Assembly: GCA_947259415.1 (NCBI GenBank)
Contig: CAMYMI010000020.1
Location: forward strand, 62,001-126,000
Source: an uncultured Ectothiorhodospiraceae bacterium
GTDB lineage: Bacteria > Pseudomonadota > Gammaproteobacteria > UBA9214
Length of the DNA: 64,000 nucleotides
Direction of reading: 5' to 3'
The notes beneath the pieces are model-generated. The model worked only from the letters and a program-made list of their open reading frames with translations, was not told the DNA's origin and made no database searches. The position numbers and the translations under genes are program-made. Positions 42,747 through 51,672 of this stretch are shown here, one piece after another. Every line of letters starts with the position of its first letter. Positions within the stretch are counted from its first letter, which is position 1.

Positions 42747-43973
42747 TTAATTGCTGTGCAAGACGGCCGAGGCCAGGTCCCACATGGGCAGGAACACACC
42801 GAGGGCCAGGATCAGTACCAGGACACCGATGACCGCGCTGAGCACCGGTTCGATGGCGCTGCCCAGTTTGGCGATGGCATAGTCAACCTCCTGGTCGTAG
42901 TAGACGGCGACCTCCTGGAGCAATTCGCTGATGGTTCCCGACTCCTCGCCGACCGCGATCATCTGCAGCACCAGTGGGTCGAAGATGCCGCTGTTGGCGG
43001 CTGTCAGGCTCAGGGACTTGCCTTGTTGAATGCCCTCGCGCATGCCCAGGATGCGGTCTTCCATGTAGCGGTTGTCGAGTGCGCGTGCGACCACGGTCAG
43101 CGACGTGATTAGCGGGATGCCTGACTGGAAGGCCAGCGCAAACAGGCTGCCGAAACGCGCCAGTGCCGCCTGGTAGATAACGATGCCGGCCAGCGGCAGG
43201 CGCAGCTTGAGTTTGTGCCAGCGGTAGCCACCGGCTTCGGAATTGGCATACATCCGCGCGCCGGCAATCAGGACCGCACCGGCTGCCAGGAGCCAGGGCC
43301 ATTGCGCGTTCACGAAGCTGGAAAAGCCGACGATCATCTGGGTCGGCAGCGGCAGTTCGGCATCGAAGCGCCCGAAGATTCCGGAAAAGGCCGGGATGAC
43401 CCAGATGCTGATGATGGCGACGGCCACCAGGATGGCAATCACCACGAACATGGGATAACGGATGGCGGCCTTGATCTGGTCGCGGGTTTTCTTTTCGCGT
43501 TCCAGATAAAAGGCCAGCTGCCTGAAGATCTCCGCCAGCTGGCCGCTGGTCTCGCCGACCCGCACCAGGCTGATGTAGAAGACCGAGAACACCTCGGGGT
43601 GCAGGCTGAGCGAATCCGACAGCGCGCGTCCGGACTCCAGGCTTTGCATGACCCGGGTCAGGACCGCTGCCAGGGTGCGGTTGCTGCAGTTGGCCGCCAT
43701 GCCCGAGATGGCCGTTAGGATCGGCACACCGGCGCGCAGCAGGCTGTGCATCTGGCGGCTGAACTGGATCAGGTCGATGGTTTCAATCTTCGGATCGAAT
43801 AACTTCTGCAGCCTGCCGGTGATGGCATGCCGCTCGGCCAGCGCATGAATGTCGATGGGGGTGAGGCCGCCTTCCACCAGGCGGGCCGCGGCTGCATCAC
43901 TGCTGGCCGCCTCGAGCGTGCCGGTGATGGCGTCGCCATGCGAACTGCGCGCCTTGTACTTGAACACCGGCAT
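42747..43973 (-). CDS. mshG: MshG inner-membrane platform protein (GspF/PilC family)
   Basis: A 408-residue polytopic protein with two tandem T2SF domains, each four-helix, and three membrane helices (around V-V-I-A-I-L-V-A-V-A-I-I-S-I-W-V, W-P-W-L-L-A-A-G-A-V-L-I and the C-terminal V-L-S-A-V-I-G-V-L-V-L-I). It forms the core on which the MshE ATPase acts. It lies three bases after mshE. Confidence 0.94.
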   Translation of the reverse strand: MPVFKYKARSSHGDAITGTLEAASSDAAAARLVEGGLTPIDIHALAERHAITGRLQKLFDPKIETIDLIQFSRQMHSLLRAGVPILTAISGMAANCSNRTLAAVLTRVMQSLESGRALSDSLSLHPEVFSVFYISLVRVGETSGQLAEIFRQLAFYLEREKKTRDQIKAAIRYPMFVVIAILVAVAIISIWVIPAFSGIFGRFDAELPLPTQMIVGFSSFVNAQWPWLLAAGAVLIAGARMYANSEAGGYRWHKLKLRLPLAGIVIYQAALARFGSLFALAFQSGIPLITSLTVVARALDNRYMEDRILGMREGIQQGKSLSLTAANSGIFDPLVLQMIAVGEESGTISELLQEVAVYYDQEVDYAIAKLGSAIEPVLSAVIGVLVLILALGVFLPMWDLASAVLHSN

Positions 43974-43976
43974 GGC

Positions 43977-45686
43977 CTATTCCACCCAGCCGCTGAGGCG
44001 CATGACCTCGCCGATGGTGGTGATCCCCCGGCAGGCATAATCGAGCGCGTTGAGGACCAGCGGTCGGTAGCCCGGCTGGGCCTGGGCGGCGCGCTGAAAG
44101 GCCTGCTGGTCATTGCGGCGCAGCGCCTCGGCCAGCTCCTCCTCCATCACCAGCAGTTCATACACGCCGATGCGGCCCTGGTAGCCGGTGTGGTTGCAAT
44201 TGTTGCAGCCGTCGCCCCGGCTGAAATTGCCGGTGTCCAGTGATTCGCCAGCGTGGCTGTGCAGCCAGGCCAGTTCATTGGAGTCGGGCGGGGCCACGCT
44301 GCTGCAGTTCGGGCAGACGCGGCGGATCAGGCGCTGGGCAAGGATCGCCTGCACCGAGGAGGCGACCAGGTAGCCCTCCAGACCCATATCGATCAGTCGG
44401 CTGGCGCTGCTGATGGCATCATTGGTGTGCAACGTGGACATCACCAGGTGGCCGGTGAGCGCGGCACGCAGGCCGATCTCGCCGGTCTCCTGGTCGCGCA
44501 TCTCGCCGATCAGGATGATGTCCGGATCGAGTCGCAGCGAGGTGCGCAGCACACGCGCGAAGCTCAGGCCGATCTTGTTGTTGACCTGGACCTGGTTGAG
44601 GCGTGGCAGACGGTACTCGACCGGGTCCTCGATGGTGATGATCTTTTTTTGCGGCGTGTTGAGTTCGTTCAATGCGGCATACAGGGTCGTGGTTTTGCCG
44701 CTGCCCGTGGGCCCGGTGACCAGGATCAGACCGTGCGGTTTGTGGATGATCTGGTGGAAGCTCGAGCGCAGCTCGTCCGGCATGCCCAGCTGCTCGAGCT
44801 GGCGCACCGCGCTGCCATGATCGAGCAGGCGCATGACCACAGACTCGCCGTGCTGGGTGTTGATGGTAGAGAGACGCACATCGATGCGCTTGTTTTTCAC
44901 GTTAACGCTGAAACGCCCGTCCTGCGGCAGGCGTCGTTCAGAGATATCGGCCTCCGCCATCAACTTAAGGCGTGAGACCATGGCGTTAGTGATGCGCTTG
45001 TCATCGACGACCTGTTCATGCAGCACACCGTCGATGCGGCGCCGGATACGCAGGCTGTCCTCGCCCGGCTCGATGTGGATATCGGATGCGTTGGCGCTGA
45101 CGGCGCTTTCAAACACCGACTGGATCAGGCGTACCACCGGTGCATCGCTCTGGTCACTGATGGCGATGAGCTTTTCCAGGTCGAAGGTGTTGTCGGACAG
45201 CTCGCGGCCGACCTCGCTGGCCAGCGTCTGGAGCTGGTCACCCTGCTGGTACATGCGGTCGATGTTCTGCAGCAGGTCGCTTTCCCTGGCCATGGCCAGC
45301 AGCACGGGCTGCTTCAGGATGCGCGCGATCTCGTCATAACCGAAGATATCGGTGGGGTCGCCCATCGCCACCAGCAGGCCGTCCGGCGTCTCCTTCAGTA
45401 CCAGTGAGCGATAGCGGCGCGCGGCCGTTTCCGGCAGCCGTCTAACCAGCTCGGGGTTCAGTTCAAAGGTGGAGATATCGACATACGGGACCTTGAGCTG
45501 GGCAGACAGTGTCTGCAGCATGAGCTCTTCCTGGATGTAGCCGTTCTCGATCAGTACCTGACCGATCTTGCGGCCACTGCGTTTTTGCTCGGCGAGCGCC
45601 TCCTGCAACTGCGCCTCCGAGATCAGTTTCTTGTCGACCAGCAGGTCACCCAGCCGGACCTTCATGCGCCGCATCGGTGCCGTCAT
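43977..45686 (-). CDS. mshE: MshE assembly ATPase (GspE/PilB family) with MshEN c-di-GMP domain
   Basis: A 569-residue hexameric ATPase that drives pilus extension. Residues 10-60 carry the MshEN pattern R-L-G-D-L-L-V-x-x-K-x-I and I-G-Q-V-L-I-x-x-G-Y-I, the c-di-GMP-binding motif first defined in Vibrio MshE. The motor has the Walker A G-P-T-G-S-G-K-T-T near residue 322, Asp-box, and Walker B. The tetracysteine is V-C-P-N-C with G-C-N-N-C near 465-500. The start may be a few codons inside (M at 45674 or 45665). Control by c-di-GMP follows from the domain. Confidence 0.94.
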   Translation of the reverse strand: MTAPMRRMKVRLGDLLVDKKLISEAQLQEALAEQKRSGRKIGQVLIENGYIQEELMLQTLSAQLKVPYVDISTFELNPELVRRLPETAARRYRSLVLKETPDGLLVAMGDPTDIFGYDEIARILKQPVLLAMARESDLLQNIDRMYQQGDQLQTLASEVGRELSDNTFDLEKLIAISDQSDAPVVRLIQSVFESAVSANASDIHIEPGEDSLRIRRRIDGVLHEQVVDDKRITNAMVSRLKLMAEADISERRLPQDGRFSVNVKNKRIDVRLSTINTQHGESVVMRLLDHGSAVRQLEQLGMPDELRSSFHQIIHKPHGLILVTGPTGSGKTTTLYAALNELNTPQKKIITIEDPVEYRLPRLNQVQVNNKIGLSFARVLRTSLRLDPDIILIGEMRDQETGEIGLRAALTGHLVMSTLHTNDAISSASRLIDMGLEGYLVASSVQAILAQRLIRRVCPNCSSVAPPDSNELAWLHSHAGESLDTGNFSRGDGCNNCNHTGYQGRIGVYELLVMEEELAEALRRNDQQAFQRAAQAQPGYRPLVLNALDYACRGITTIGEVMRLSGWVE

Positions 45687-45729
45687 CGGTCTAGCCTCCC
45701 GGTTTTCCGATTTCTGCCAGCTGCATCGC

Positions 45730-46938
45730 TCATGTTCCGGGCTGTGGTTCGCGGGACAGCTGCTTCAGCCGCATCCCTGCATAGTTCTGCAACGCAGCAT
45801 TCAGCGGCAGTTTCAGGGCCTGACCGTAGGCAGCGCGTGCCTCCGCGCGGTTACCGGCCTGCTCCTGCGACAGGCCCAGACCGAGCCACCATTCACCGCG
45901 ATCGGGGGCGTATTGCAGCGCCGTCCGGTAATGATCGGCTGCCGTCCCTGGCTCGCCGTTACGTTGATAGAGCCCGGCCAGCAGCGCATGGTATTCGGCA
46001 TCCTGTCCGGCACCCGGCAGGGCGGATTGCAGGCTCTGGATCGCCTCCTGCTCGCGTGCCTGCTCGACCAGCAGCTGTGCATGCAGTTTGGCAAAGGGCG
46101 CATGTAGCGGATGCAATGCCAACCCTTCCACCAGCAGGGACTCGGCCTGCTGCTTGCGTTGCTGGTTGATATACAGGCCGGCGAGTAGCATGCGGGCCTG
46201 GTGGTGACCATGGTCGATCACCAGTGCCTGCCCGAGTTGCTGCAGGCTCGTGCCGATGTCACCGGCGCGCAGGGCCTTGACGGCCTCGGTGTAGTGTCGC
46301 TGCGCCTTCTGTGCGGTTGTCAGCTGATGTTCGGTGATCTCGATATGCCGCGGGCCGGAGGGACGTGATGCTGCCTTCGCCGGTGTCGGTTCCACGGCTG
46401 GTGTTTGTTTGGCCGGTTTGGCGTTTGCTGCGATAGCGCCGGCGATGTCCGGCGCTGCACCGGGCGCAGGTTTCGGGGCGACTGCTGCCTTTGTGGTGAC
46501 GCGCGGCGCCGGCATGATCGGCAGGGGTTTTGCCTGCATCTCGGGACTTGCCTGTGCTGCAGGTATTGCTGACGCTACAGGGTCTGCTGCCGCGACGTGT
46601 GCTGGCATTGTCTGCCCGGCGGGCTGCTCCACTGGTGTGACCTGCTCCGCTTTAGCGAGCGGAGCGGGTAGCGGGAGCATAATGCCGCTGCCGCTGGCAG
46701 GACTGGCGGGCGGCTGTGCCGTATTTGCAGGGCTGCCGGAAGCAGGTACCAGCCACTGCCATGCCAGCAGCGCGATGCTCACAACGGCGATAGCCGACAG
46801 GGCATAGATCAACTTGCGGCGGTCGCTATGCCTGAGTGGCGCCATCACAACCGGTGTCTGCAGGGTGGCCACAGATGCCACGGACGGAGTTTCCCGGCGC
46901 TCCTCCAGGTCCCTGAGCATCTGGTTGATCAGGCTCAT
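45730..46938 (-). CDS. mshN: MshN-like tetratricopeptide protein
   Basis: A 402-residue protein with a short cytoplasmic start (S-L-I-N-Q-M-L-R-D-L-E-E-R, typical of MshN/ExeB-like proteins) and one membrane helix near residues 43-65. A long Ala/Pro-rich linker and at least five TPR units follow in the periplasm. It probably bridges the inner-membrane platform and the secretin. The low-complexity linker is not conserved in such proteins. It follows mshM after 14 bases. Confidence 0.86.
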   Translation of the reverse strand: MSLINQMLRDLEERRETPSVASVATLQTPVVMAPLRHSDRRKLIYALSAIAVVSIALLAWQWLVPASGSPANTAQPPASPASGSGIMLPLPAPLAKAEQVTPVEQPAGQTMPAHVAAADPVASAIPAAQASPEMQAKPLPIMPAPRVTTKAAVAPKPAPGAAPDIAGAIAANAKPAKQTPAVEPTPAKAASRPSGPRHIEITEHQLTTAQKAQRHYTEAVKALRAGDIGTSLQQLGQALVIDHGHHQARMLLAGLYINQQRKQQAESLLVEGLALHPLHAPFAKLHAQLLVEQAREQEAIQSLQSALPGAGQDAEYHALLAGLYQRNGEPGTAADHYRTALQYAPDRGEWWLGLGLSQEQAGNRAEARAAYGQALKLPLNAALQNYAGMRLKQLSREPQPGT

Positions 46939-46952
46939 GGGGGGTTAACCAT

Positions 46953-47849
46953 TCAGTACCAGCCGTGCAGCCGGCCACCGATCAGGGTCAGCATGCTGAA
47001 CAGGCTGGTGACCAGTTCGTAGCGATGCGGACACAGGATCCGGGTATCCTCGGTATCGCTGGCGGCACGCCGCACGTGGTGGGCACAAATCAGGTGTTCG
47101 CCGCGTCCATAGGCGGACATCAGTGCCTTGTGGCTGAGGACATTGACCAGGCGCGGGATGCCGCGGCTGTTGCGCTGCAGAGACGCCAGCGCCATGTTGC
47201 TGAACAACGGCTCGCCGCTGTAGCCGGCCACCGTCAGGCGGTGATCGAGATAATGTCCCAGCGCCTCGCGGTCCAGCGGCCTGATCCGGTAGCTGAAGGT
47301 GATGCGTTGCTTGAGTTGGCGCAAATGCGCCTGTTCCAGGCGCTGGTCCAGTTCCGGCTGACCGAACAGGACCACCTGCAACAGCTTGTGCTTTTCCGTT
47401 TCCAGATTGGTGAGCAGGCGCAAGGCCTCCATGCTCTGGTCGGGCAGCGTCTGGGCCTCGTCGATCAACAGGGCCACGCGCTTGCCGGTGGCGCTGATCT
47501 CGATCAGGCGTTCGGTGATCAGCTGCAACAGGCGGTGCTGGCCGATATTGCGGGCGAAGCGGATGCCCAGTTCCTCCGCCAGTGCCATGCGCAGCGCCGT
47601 GGGATTGAGAAACGGGTTGGGCAGATAGGCCGTGACGAATTCCCCGTCCAGCGTATTCAGCAGTTCCCGGCACAGCAGTGACTTGCCGGTGCCAACCTCG
47701 CCGGTGACCTTGATGAAACCCTCTCCGGAGCGCAGTGCCACCAGCAGCACATTAAGCGCCTCCTGGTGGCTGCCCTGATTGACAAAGAAGTCGGTATCCG
47801 GAGTGATACTGAAGGGATGCTGTTCCAGTCCAAAGTGCTCCAGGTACAT
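46953..47849 (-). CDS. mshM: MshM ATPase (ExeA/GspA-like AAA+)
   Basis: A 298-residue AAA+ ATPase starting M-Y-L-E-H-F-G-L-E-Q-H-P-F-S, the usual ExeA/MshM opening. Walker A is G-E-V-G-T-G-K-S near residue 50 and Walker B is V-A-L-L-I-D-E-A-Q-T-L. A weak hydrophobic segment occurs at the C-terminus. With MshN it is thought to help place the secretin in the envelope. It starts 14 bases after mshL. Confidence 0.92.
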   Translation of the reverse strand: MYLEHFGLEQHPFSITPDTDFFVNQGSHQEALNVLLVALRSGEGFIKVTGEVGTGKSLLCRELLNTLDGEFVTAYLPNPFLNPTALRMALAEELGIRFARNIGQHRLLQLITERLIEISATGKRVALLIDEAQTLPDQSMEALRLLTNLETEKHKLLQVVLFGQPELDQRLEQAHLRQLKQRITFSYRIRPLDREALGHYLDHRLTVAGYSGEPLFSNMALASLQRNSRGIPRLVNVLSHKALMSAYGRGEHLICAHHVRRAASDTEDTRILCPHRYELVTSLFSMLTLIGGRLHGWY

Positions 47850-47863
47850 GGCATTACTCCTCG

Positions 47864-49579
47864 TTAAGGTGACATCGGGATGCCCGGTGCGCGCAGGTTC
47901 TGGTAGCGCCGGGCCGTGTCACCCAGGTCGTTGTTCCAGCCGTTGTTGTCGTTGATCACCACCGGCCGCAGCAGTATCACCAGCTCACTCTTGCTGGACA
48001 CCTGGCGGTTGTGGCGGAACAGGGAACCGAATCCGGGAGCATCGCCCAGTACCGGTGTCTGGGCCTGCTGGTTGCGTGACAAATCCTTCATCAGTCCGCC
48101 GATGATGACCATCTGGCCGCTGCGGGCGCGGATGACGGTGTCGGACTCGCGGATCGTGCTCAGCGCCAGCGGCACCGACAGGTTGGTGCTGCTGGAGACC
48201 GTGATGTTCTTGACCTTCTCGGTCACCTCGCTGACCGTCGGGTGGACGTGCAGGATGACACTGTTGTCCTGGCTGATCTGCGGAATCACGTCCAGGGCGA
48301 CACCGGAGAAGAACGGCGTGAGTTCCACATCAACATTGGTGTTGCCGTCGCCCGAGTTGCCGATCTCGGTGTCGGTTTCCACATCGGTGACGAAGTATTC
48401 ATCCTGGCCGACCTTGATAACTGCCTTCTGGTTGTTGACCGTAGCCACCCGAGGGCTGGATAGCACCTGCACATCACCCTGGGTCTCCAGCAGCTCGATA
48501 AAGCCGTTGAAGTCCTTCAGATTGGCATTGATCGAGAACATGCCGCCGAAGGCCGAGGTGTCGAGCCCGGTGATCTGGGTACCGTCCAGGGGGACGATCG
48601 CGCCGGCAAACTCGGAGGCCCCGGTATCGAAGATGGAGCCGCCACCGGTCTGGCCCAGCAGCAGCGACTTGCCAGTCCCGGCCTCGATCAGCGCCGACCA
48701 GTTGATGCCCGACTGGAAGTTGTCATTCAGGGTGACCTCGATGATCTTGGCTTCCAGGATGACCAGGCGGTGCACGGAATCCTCGATAGTGGCCAGGAAC
48801 TCCTCGACCTCGCGCAGTTCGCCCGGCAAGGCATGAACGATAATGGCGCCGGATTGCGGATGCAGCACGACCTTGCGGCCTTCCTTGTCGCCCACGATCA
48901 CGTCGAGCGATTCCCGGATACCCTTCCAGAAATCCGAATCGGAATCGGTCCTCACCACACTGCCGGATACCTGGCCGCCGCTGCTGGCGCTGCTGACCTG
49001 GCCGGTATCGCCCCCGGCACTGCCACCGTCTGAGATCTGCCCGGAACTGACCCGGGTGCGCGAGCTACCCGAGCGCTGCACATCGAGGTAGTCGATGTTG
49101 AATATGCGCGTGCGCATGCGCCCGGGGAACACCTGATAGGTATTGTTGCTGCGGCGGAATTCGAAGCCGTACACGTCGCGCACCGTCATCAGGATCTCTT
49201 CGATGGTGACGTTGTTCAGGCTCAGTGAGATCTCCCCGTTGACATTCGGGTGTACGACCATGTTCTTGTCAGTGCCCTTCACCAGGCTCATGAAAAACTC
49301 GTGGGCGGAGGTGGCATTGACGGAGATGTCGAAGCGCGGTTCGGTGGTGTTGACGATCTCCTGGATATTGACCTGGACCGGAGGCAGCAGGGCCCTGGCG
49401 ACCTCCGGTGGCGGGGTGAAGCTTGCGGCGGGCACCTGCGGCCGGGCGCCTTCCTCCAGTGCCGCGGTGATCGAGGCCAGATTCTGCCTGTTCTCCACCG
49501 GCACTGTCTGGCAGGCCGCCAGCAGCAGGCTCAGCAGCGGCAACACCCGGTGAATCTTGTTGTTTTTGCTGCTCTTCAT
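47864..49579 (-). CDS. mshL: MshL outer-membrane secretin
   Basis: A 571-residue lipoprotein secretin through which the pilus leaves the cell. The lipobox is L-L-L-A-A-C near residue 22. An N-terminal STAN/N0-type domain (H-P-N-V-N-G-E-I-S-L-S-L-N-N-V) is followed by a Ser/Gly-rich linker at about 185-215. The secretin core contains V-L-S-S-P-R-V-A-T-V-N-N-Q-K-A and G-G-L-M-K-D. Its start overlaps the mshK stop by four bases. Confidence 0.94.
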   Translation of the reverse strand: MKSSKNNKIHRVLPLLSLLLAACQTVPVENRQNLASITAALEEGARPQVPAASFTPPPEVARALLPPVQVNIQEIVNTTEPRFDISVNATSAHEFFMSLVKGTDKNMVVHPNVNGEISLSLNNVTIEEILMTVRDVYGFEFRRSNNTYQVFPGRMRTRIFNIDYLDVQRSGSSRTRVSSGQISDGGSAGGDTGQVSSASSGGQVSGSVVRTDSDSDFWKGIRESLDVIVGDKEGRKVVLHPQSGAIIVHALPGELREVEEFLATIEDSVHRLVILEAKIIEVTLNDNFQSGINWSALIEAGTGKSLLLGQTGGGSIFDTGASEFAGAIVPLDGTQITGLDTSAFGGMFSINANLKDFNGFIELLETQGDVQVLSSPRVATVNNQKAVIKVGQDEYFVTDVETDTEIGNSGDGNTNVDVELTPFFSGVALDVIPQISQDNSVILHVHPTVSEVTEKVKNITVSSSTNLSVPLALSTIRESDTVIRARSGQMVIIGGLMKDLSRNQQAQTPVLGDAPGFGSLFRHNRQVSSKSELVILLRPVVINDNNGWNNDLGDTARRYQNLRAPGIPMSP

Positions 49580-49920
49580 GGCCTCATCTTCAAGGTGTCA
49601 GGGATCAGTTGCAGGGTGATCTGGCGTCCAGGTGCCTGGATCAGGACATCGGTGTTGCGGATCCTGAGTACCCGTGCACCGTCAATCGACTCGCCCTCAC
49701 TCACGTGGGTACCGTTGATCACCGCAACACGCCGGTCGTTCGCGACCAGCGTGGAGTTCAGAGTCCATTTATCGGCCGCGGGGGGGGAGGCTGTAGGCGT
49801 CAGGAACAGCGCGGCACGGGTCGGCCGGGTCGGATCCAGTAAGGCGCCTGCCATGAGCGGCGGCACCAGTACCAGCAGCCCCAGTACCGTGATAACCGTT
49901 GTTTGCACCGGCTTTTTCAT
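49576..49920 (-). CDS. mshK: MshK-like periplasmic protein
   Basis: A 114-residue protein with an N-terminal hydrophobic signal/anchor (V-I-T-V-L-G-L-L-V-L-V-P-P-L-M-A-G) and a small D-P-T-R-P-containing domain. The body (A-V-I-N-G-T-H-V-S-E-G-E-S-I-D-G-A-R-V) resembles MshK/PilP-like proteins that contact the secretin. It overlaps mshL. The name rests mainly on position between mshJ and mshL. Confidence 0.8.
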   Translation of the reverse strand: MKKPVQTTVITVLGLLVLVPPLMAGALLDPTRPTRAALFLTPTASPPAADKWTLNSTLVANDRRVAVINGTHVSEGESIDGARVLRIRNTDVLIQAPGRQITLQLIPDTLKMRP

Positions 49921-49927
49921 GGTGCCG

Positions 49928-50572
49928 TCAACCCTCCAGTAATCCCAGCGTGTAGATGTCCAGTGTCACCTGCGCGACCGGGTGTTCCACCACCTCGAAA
50001 TCCAGCTGTTCCCAGAAAAACTTCCAGGGCAGGGCCTCGAGTGCCCGCAGATACCTGAGCGTGGCGAGATAACTGCCTTCCAGTTGCAGTCGCAATTCAT
50101 AACGTCCGATCCCGGTCTCGGCGACCTCGCCGCCATCCGGCGTTGCCGTTGGGTTCAGGGGGCGGCCGACCGCGTCCATCCGGGTCAGCTTCAGTTCCTG
50201 GTCAGGGCCCAGCACCTGCTCGAGTACCCGGGCCGCTTGCTCGGGCTGCAACAGCACACCGAGCTGGCCCTGCAGCCTGGCCTCGAGATCGGAGATTTCC
50301 GCCTGCAGCCGGCTGCGTTCCTGTTCGTATTCCTGCAGCTCGTCGTCTTGCGGGGCGTACAGGATCTGCGAGCGTGCACTCAGGGTGGCAAGTTGCTGTT
50401 CCAGGTCGTCGATTTCCTGCCGGCTTTGTTGTTGCTGCTTGTACGTCGGCTGCAGGCCGAAGCTGTCGATCAGCACGAAGACGGTGGCGATCCCGGCCAG
50501 CAGCAGCAGGGCGCGTTCGCGCAGGTGCAGGGTATTGATGCGGGTGGCGAGCTGGTTCAGCTGTTCCTTCAT
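49928..50572 (-). CDS. mshJ: MshJ (PilO/GspM-like) protein
   Basis: About 214 residues: one N-terminal membrane helix (A-L-L-L-L-A-G-I-A-T-V-F-V-L-I), a coiled coil to about residue 110, then a ferredoxin-like PilO domain. The start at 50572 is favoured because its ATG overlaps the stop of the preceding gene as ATGA. It pairs with the PilN-like protein upstream to form the periplasmic alignment complex. Confidence 0.86.
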   Translation of the reverse strand: MKEQLNQLATRINTLHLRERALLLLAGIATVFVLIDSFGLQPTYKQQQQSRQEIDDLEQQLATLSARSQILYAPQDDELQEYEQERSRLQAEISDLEARLQGQLGVLLQPEQAARVLEQVLGPDQELKLTRMDAVGRPLNPTATPDGGEVAETGIGRYELRLQLEGSYLATLRYLRALEALPWKFFWEQLDFEVVEHPVAQVTLDIYTLGLLEG

Positions 50573-51270
50573 GGCTGTCCCCATCCCGATTCCGAGCTGT
50601 CCAGTACAAAATCGATTTCGGGCTGGTCGGGTGCGCGCCGGACGATGTTCACCGCGCCCAGGCGCAGGGCCTTGAAGCGTGGTTCGTCAGGGAGCTGCTG
50701 CAGATAACGTGGCACCAGCTGCGGGTCCCTGGCGCTGCCGCGCAGTTCCACATCGCCACCTTCCCGGAGTTCGATCCCGGTGAGCCACAGGCCCGGCAGG
50801 GTGTGTCGGGCCAGCACCTCAAGGAAGTCCCCGAAACCCGGATCAGGCTTGATGGCCAGCTGCTCGATCCTGGCCAGCAAATCCTGATGTTCCTGGACGG
50901 TGTCCTGCAGGGCACTGATCTCGGCATCCAGGGTGTTGTCTGCGGATGGCTGATTTGCCGTCTCCAGCACGCTGAGTTTTGTTTCAAGCTGCTGGTACTG
51001 CCCCCCCAGTGCTGTTGCGGTACGCTGCAGGCCGGCGAGCTTGATCTGGGCATGCACATAGATACCGAGCAACAGCAGTATGACGGCCGCCAGAATCTGC
51101 AGCAGAGTGAAGGCAGAAAAGATCTTGTGCGGCTGACGGAAAACCGGCTGATACAGGTTGACCTGCTGGTAGGTGACCTGACGGCCCCATGTCCCCGACT
51201 GCGCCTCGCCGGTCTCTGCTGGCGTTGAGGCGCTGGCCGGGTCCAGCTCATTCCTTAACAGGGCTCGCAC
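50569..51270 (-). CDS. PilN-like protein (second half of a split MshI)
   Basis: A 233-residue protein with a cytoplasmic start (Q-Q-V-N-L-Y-Q-P-V-F-R, the PilN contact peptide for PilM), one membrane helix, a coiled coil and a PilN-type domain. It opens the msh operon. In Vibrio MshI contains both PilM- and PilN-like parts; here the PilM-like part is a separate gene at the far end. Four-base overlap with mshJ shows coupling. Confidence 0.84.
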   Translation of the reverse strand: MRALLRNELDPASASTPAETGEAQSGTWGRQVTYQQVNLYQPVFRQPHKIFSAFTLLQILAAVILLLLGIYVHAQIKLAGLQRTATALGGQYQQLETKLSVLETANQPSADNTLDAEISALQDTVQEHQDLLARIEQLAIKPDPGFGDFLEVLARHTLPGLWLTGIELREGGDVELRGSARDPQLVPRYLQQLPDEPRFKALRLGAVNIVRRAPDQPEIDFVLDSSESGWGQP

Positions 51271-51672
51271 GGTGTTGCTCCGCTCCTCTCATTTTGGGTA
51301 TGACATCCTGGTAGAAAAAAAGCAATTTTCCTGCCATAAGAACTATCTAACTGAAATAAATGAATAAAAAAATGACATTATTAAGCAAACGTCAAAATTT
51401 TGATTCGCAGGGCGCCTGTTTGCGCATCCAGTTACGGACGTCCTGTCAATATGCTGACACCTTGGGGGGGGGGTGGTTTTCGACTGCACTCCAACCGGCC
51501 GGTCGCTCCGTTCCACTTCCGCGCGCGGGTTTGGCAGGAGGTGATGTTAGTTGTATCGGTCGCTAACCGGATCGGTTGAACGGGGAAGGGACCGACGGTC
51601 GTACCCACAGGGTCACCATCTGCCTATAATGAGGCGATTCACTCCCCGACAGTCAGCAATGGATTTTTCACT
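51271..51672. other. intergenic region between the msh operon and amgK
   Basis: No convincing gene. It should hold the msh promoter leftward and the amgK promoter rightward. A run of ten G lies at 51464-51473. Positions 51310-51410 are AT-rich, compatible with a promoter. Confidence 0.55.

Noticed and set aside
51360-51566. 68-codon frame across the poly-G tract
   Set aside because: Low-complexity and lysine-rich start in an AT-rich promoter region, no ribosome site, no motif.
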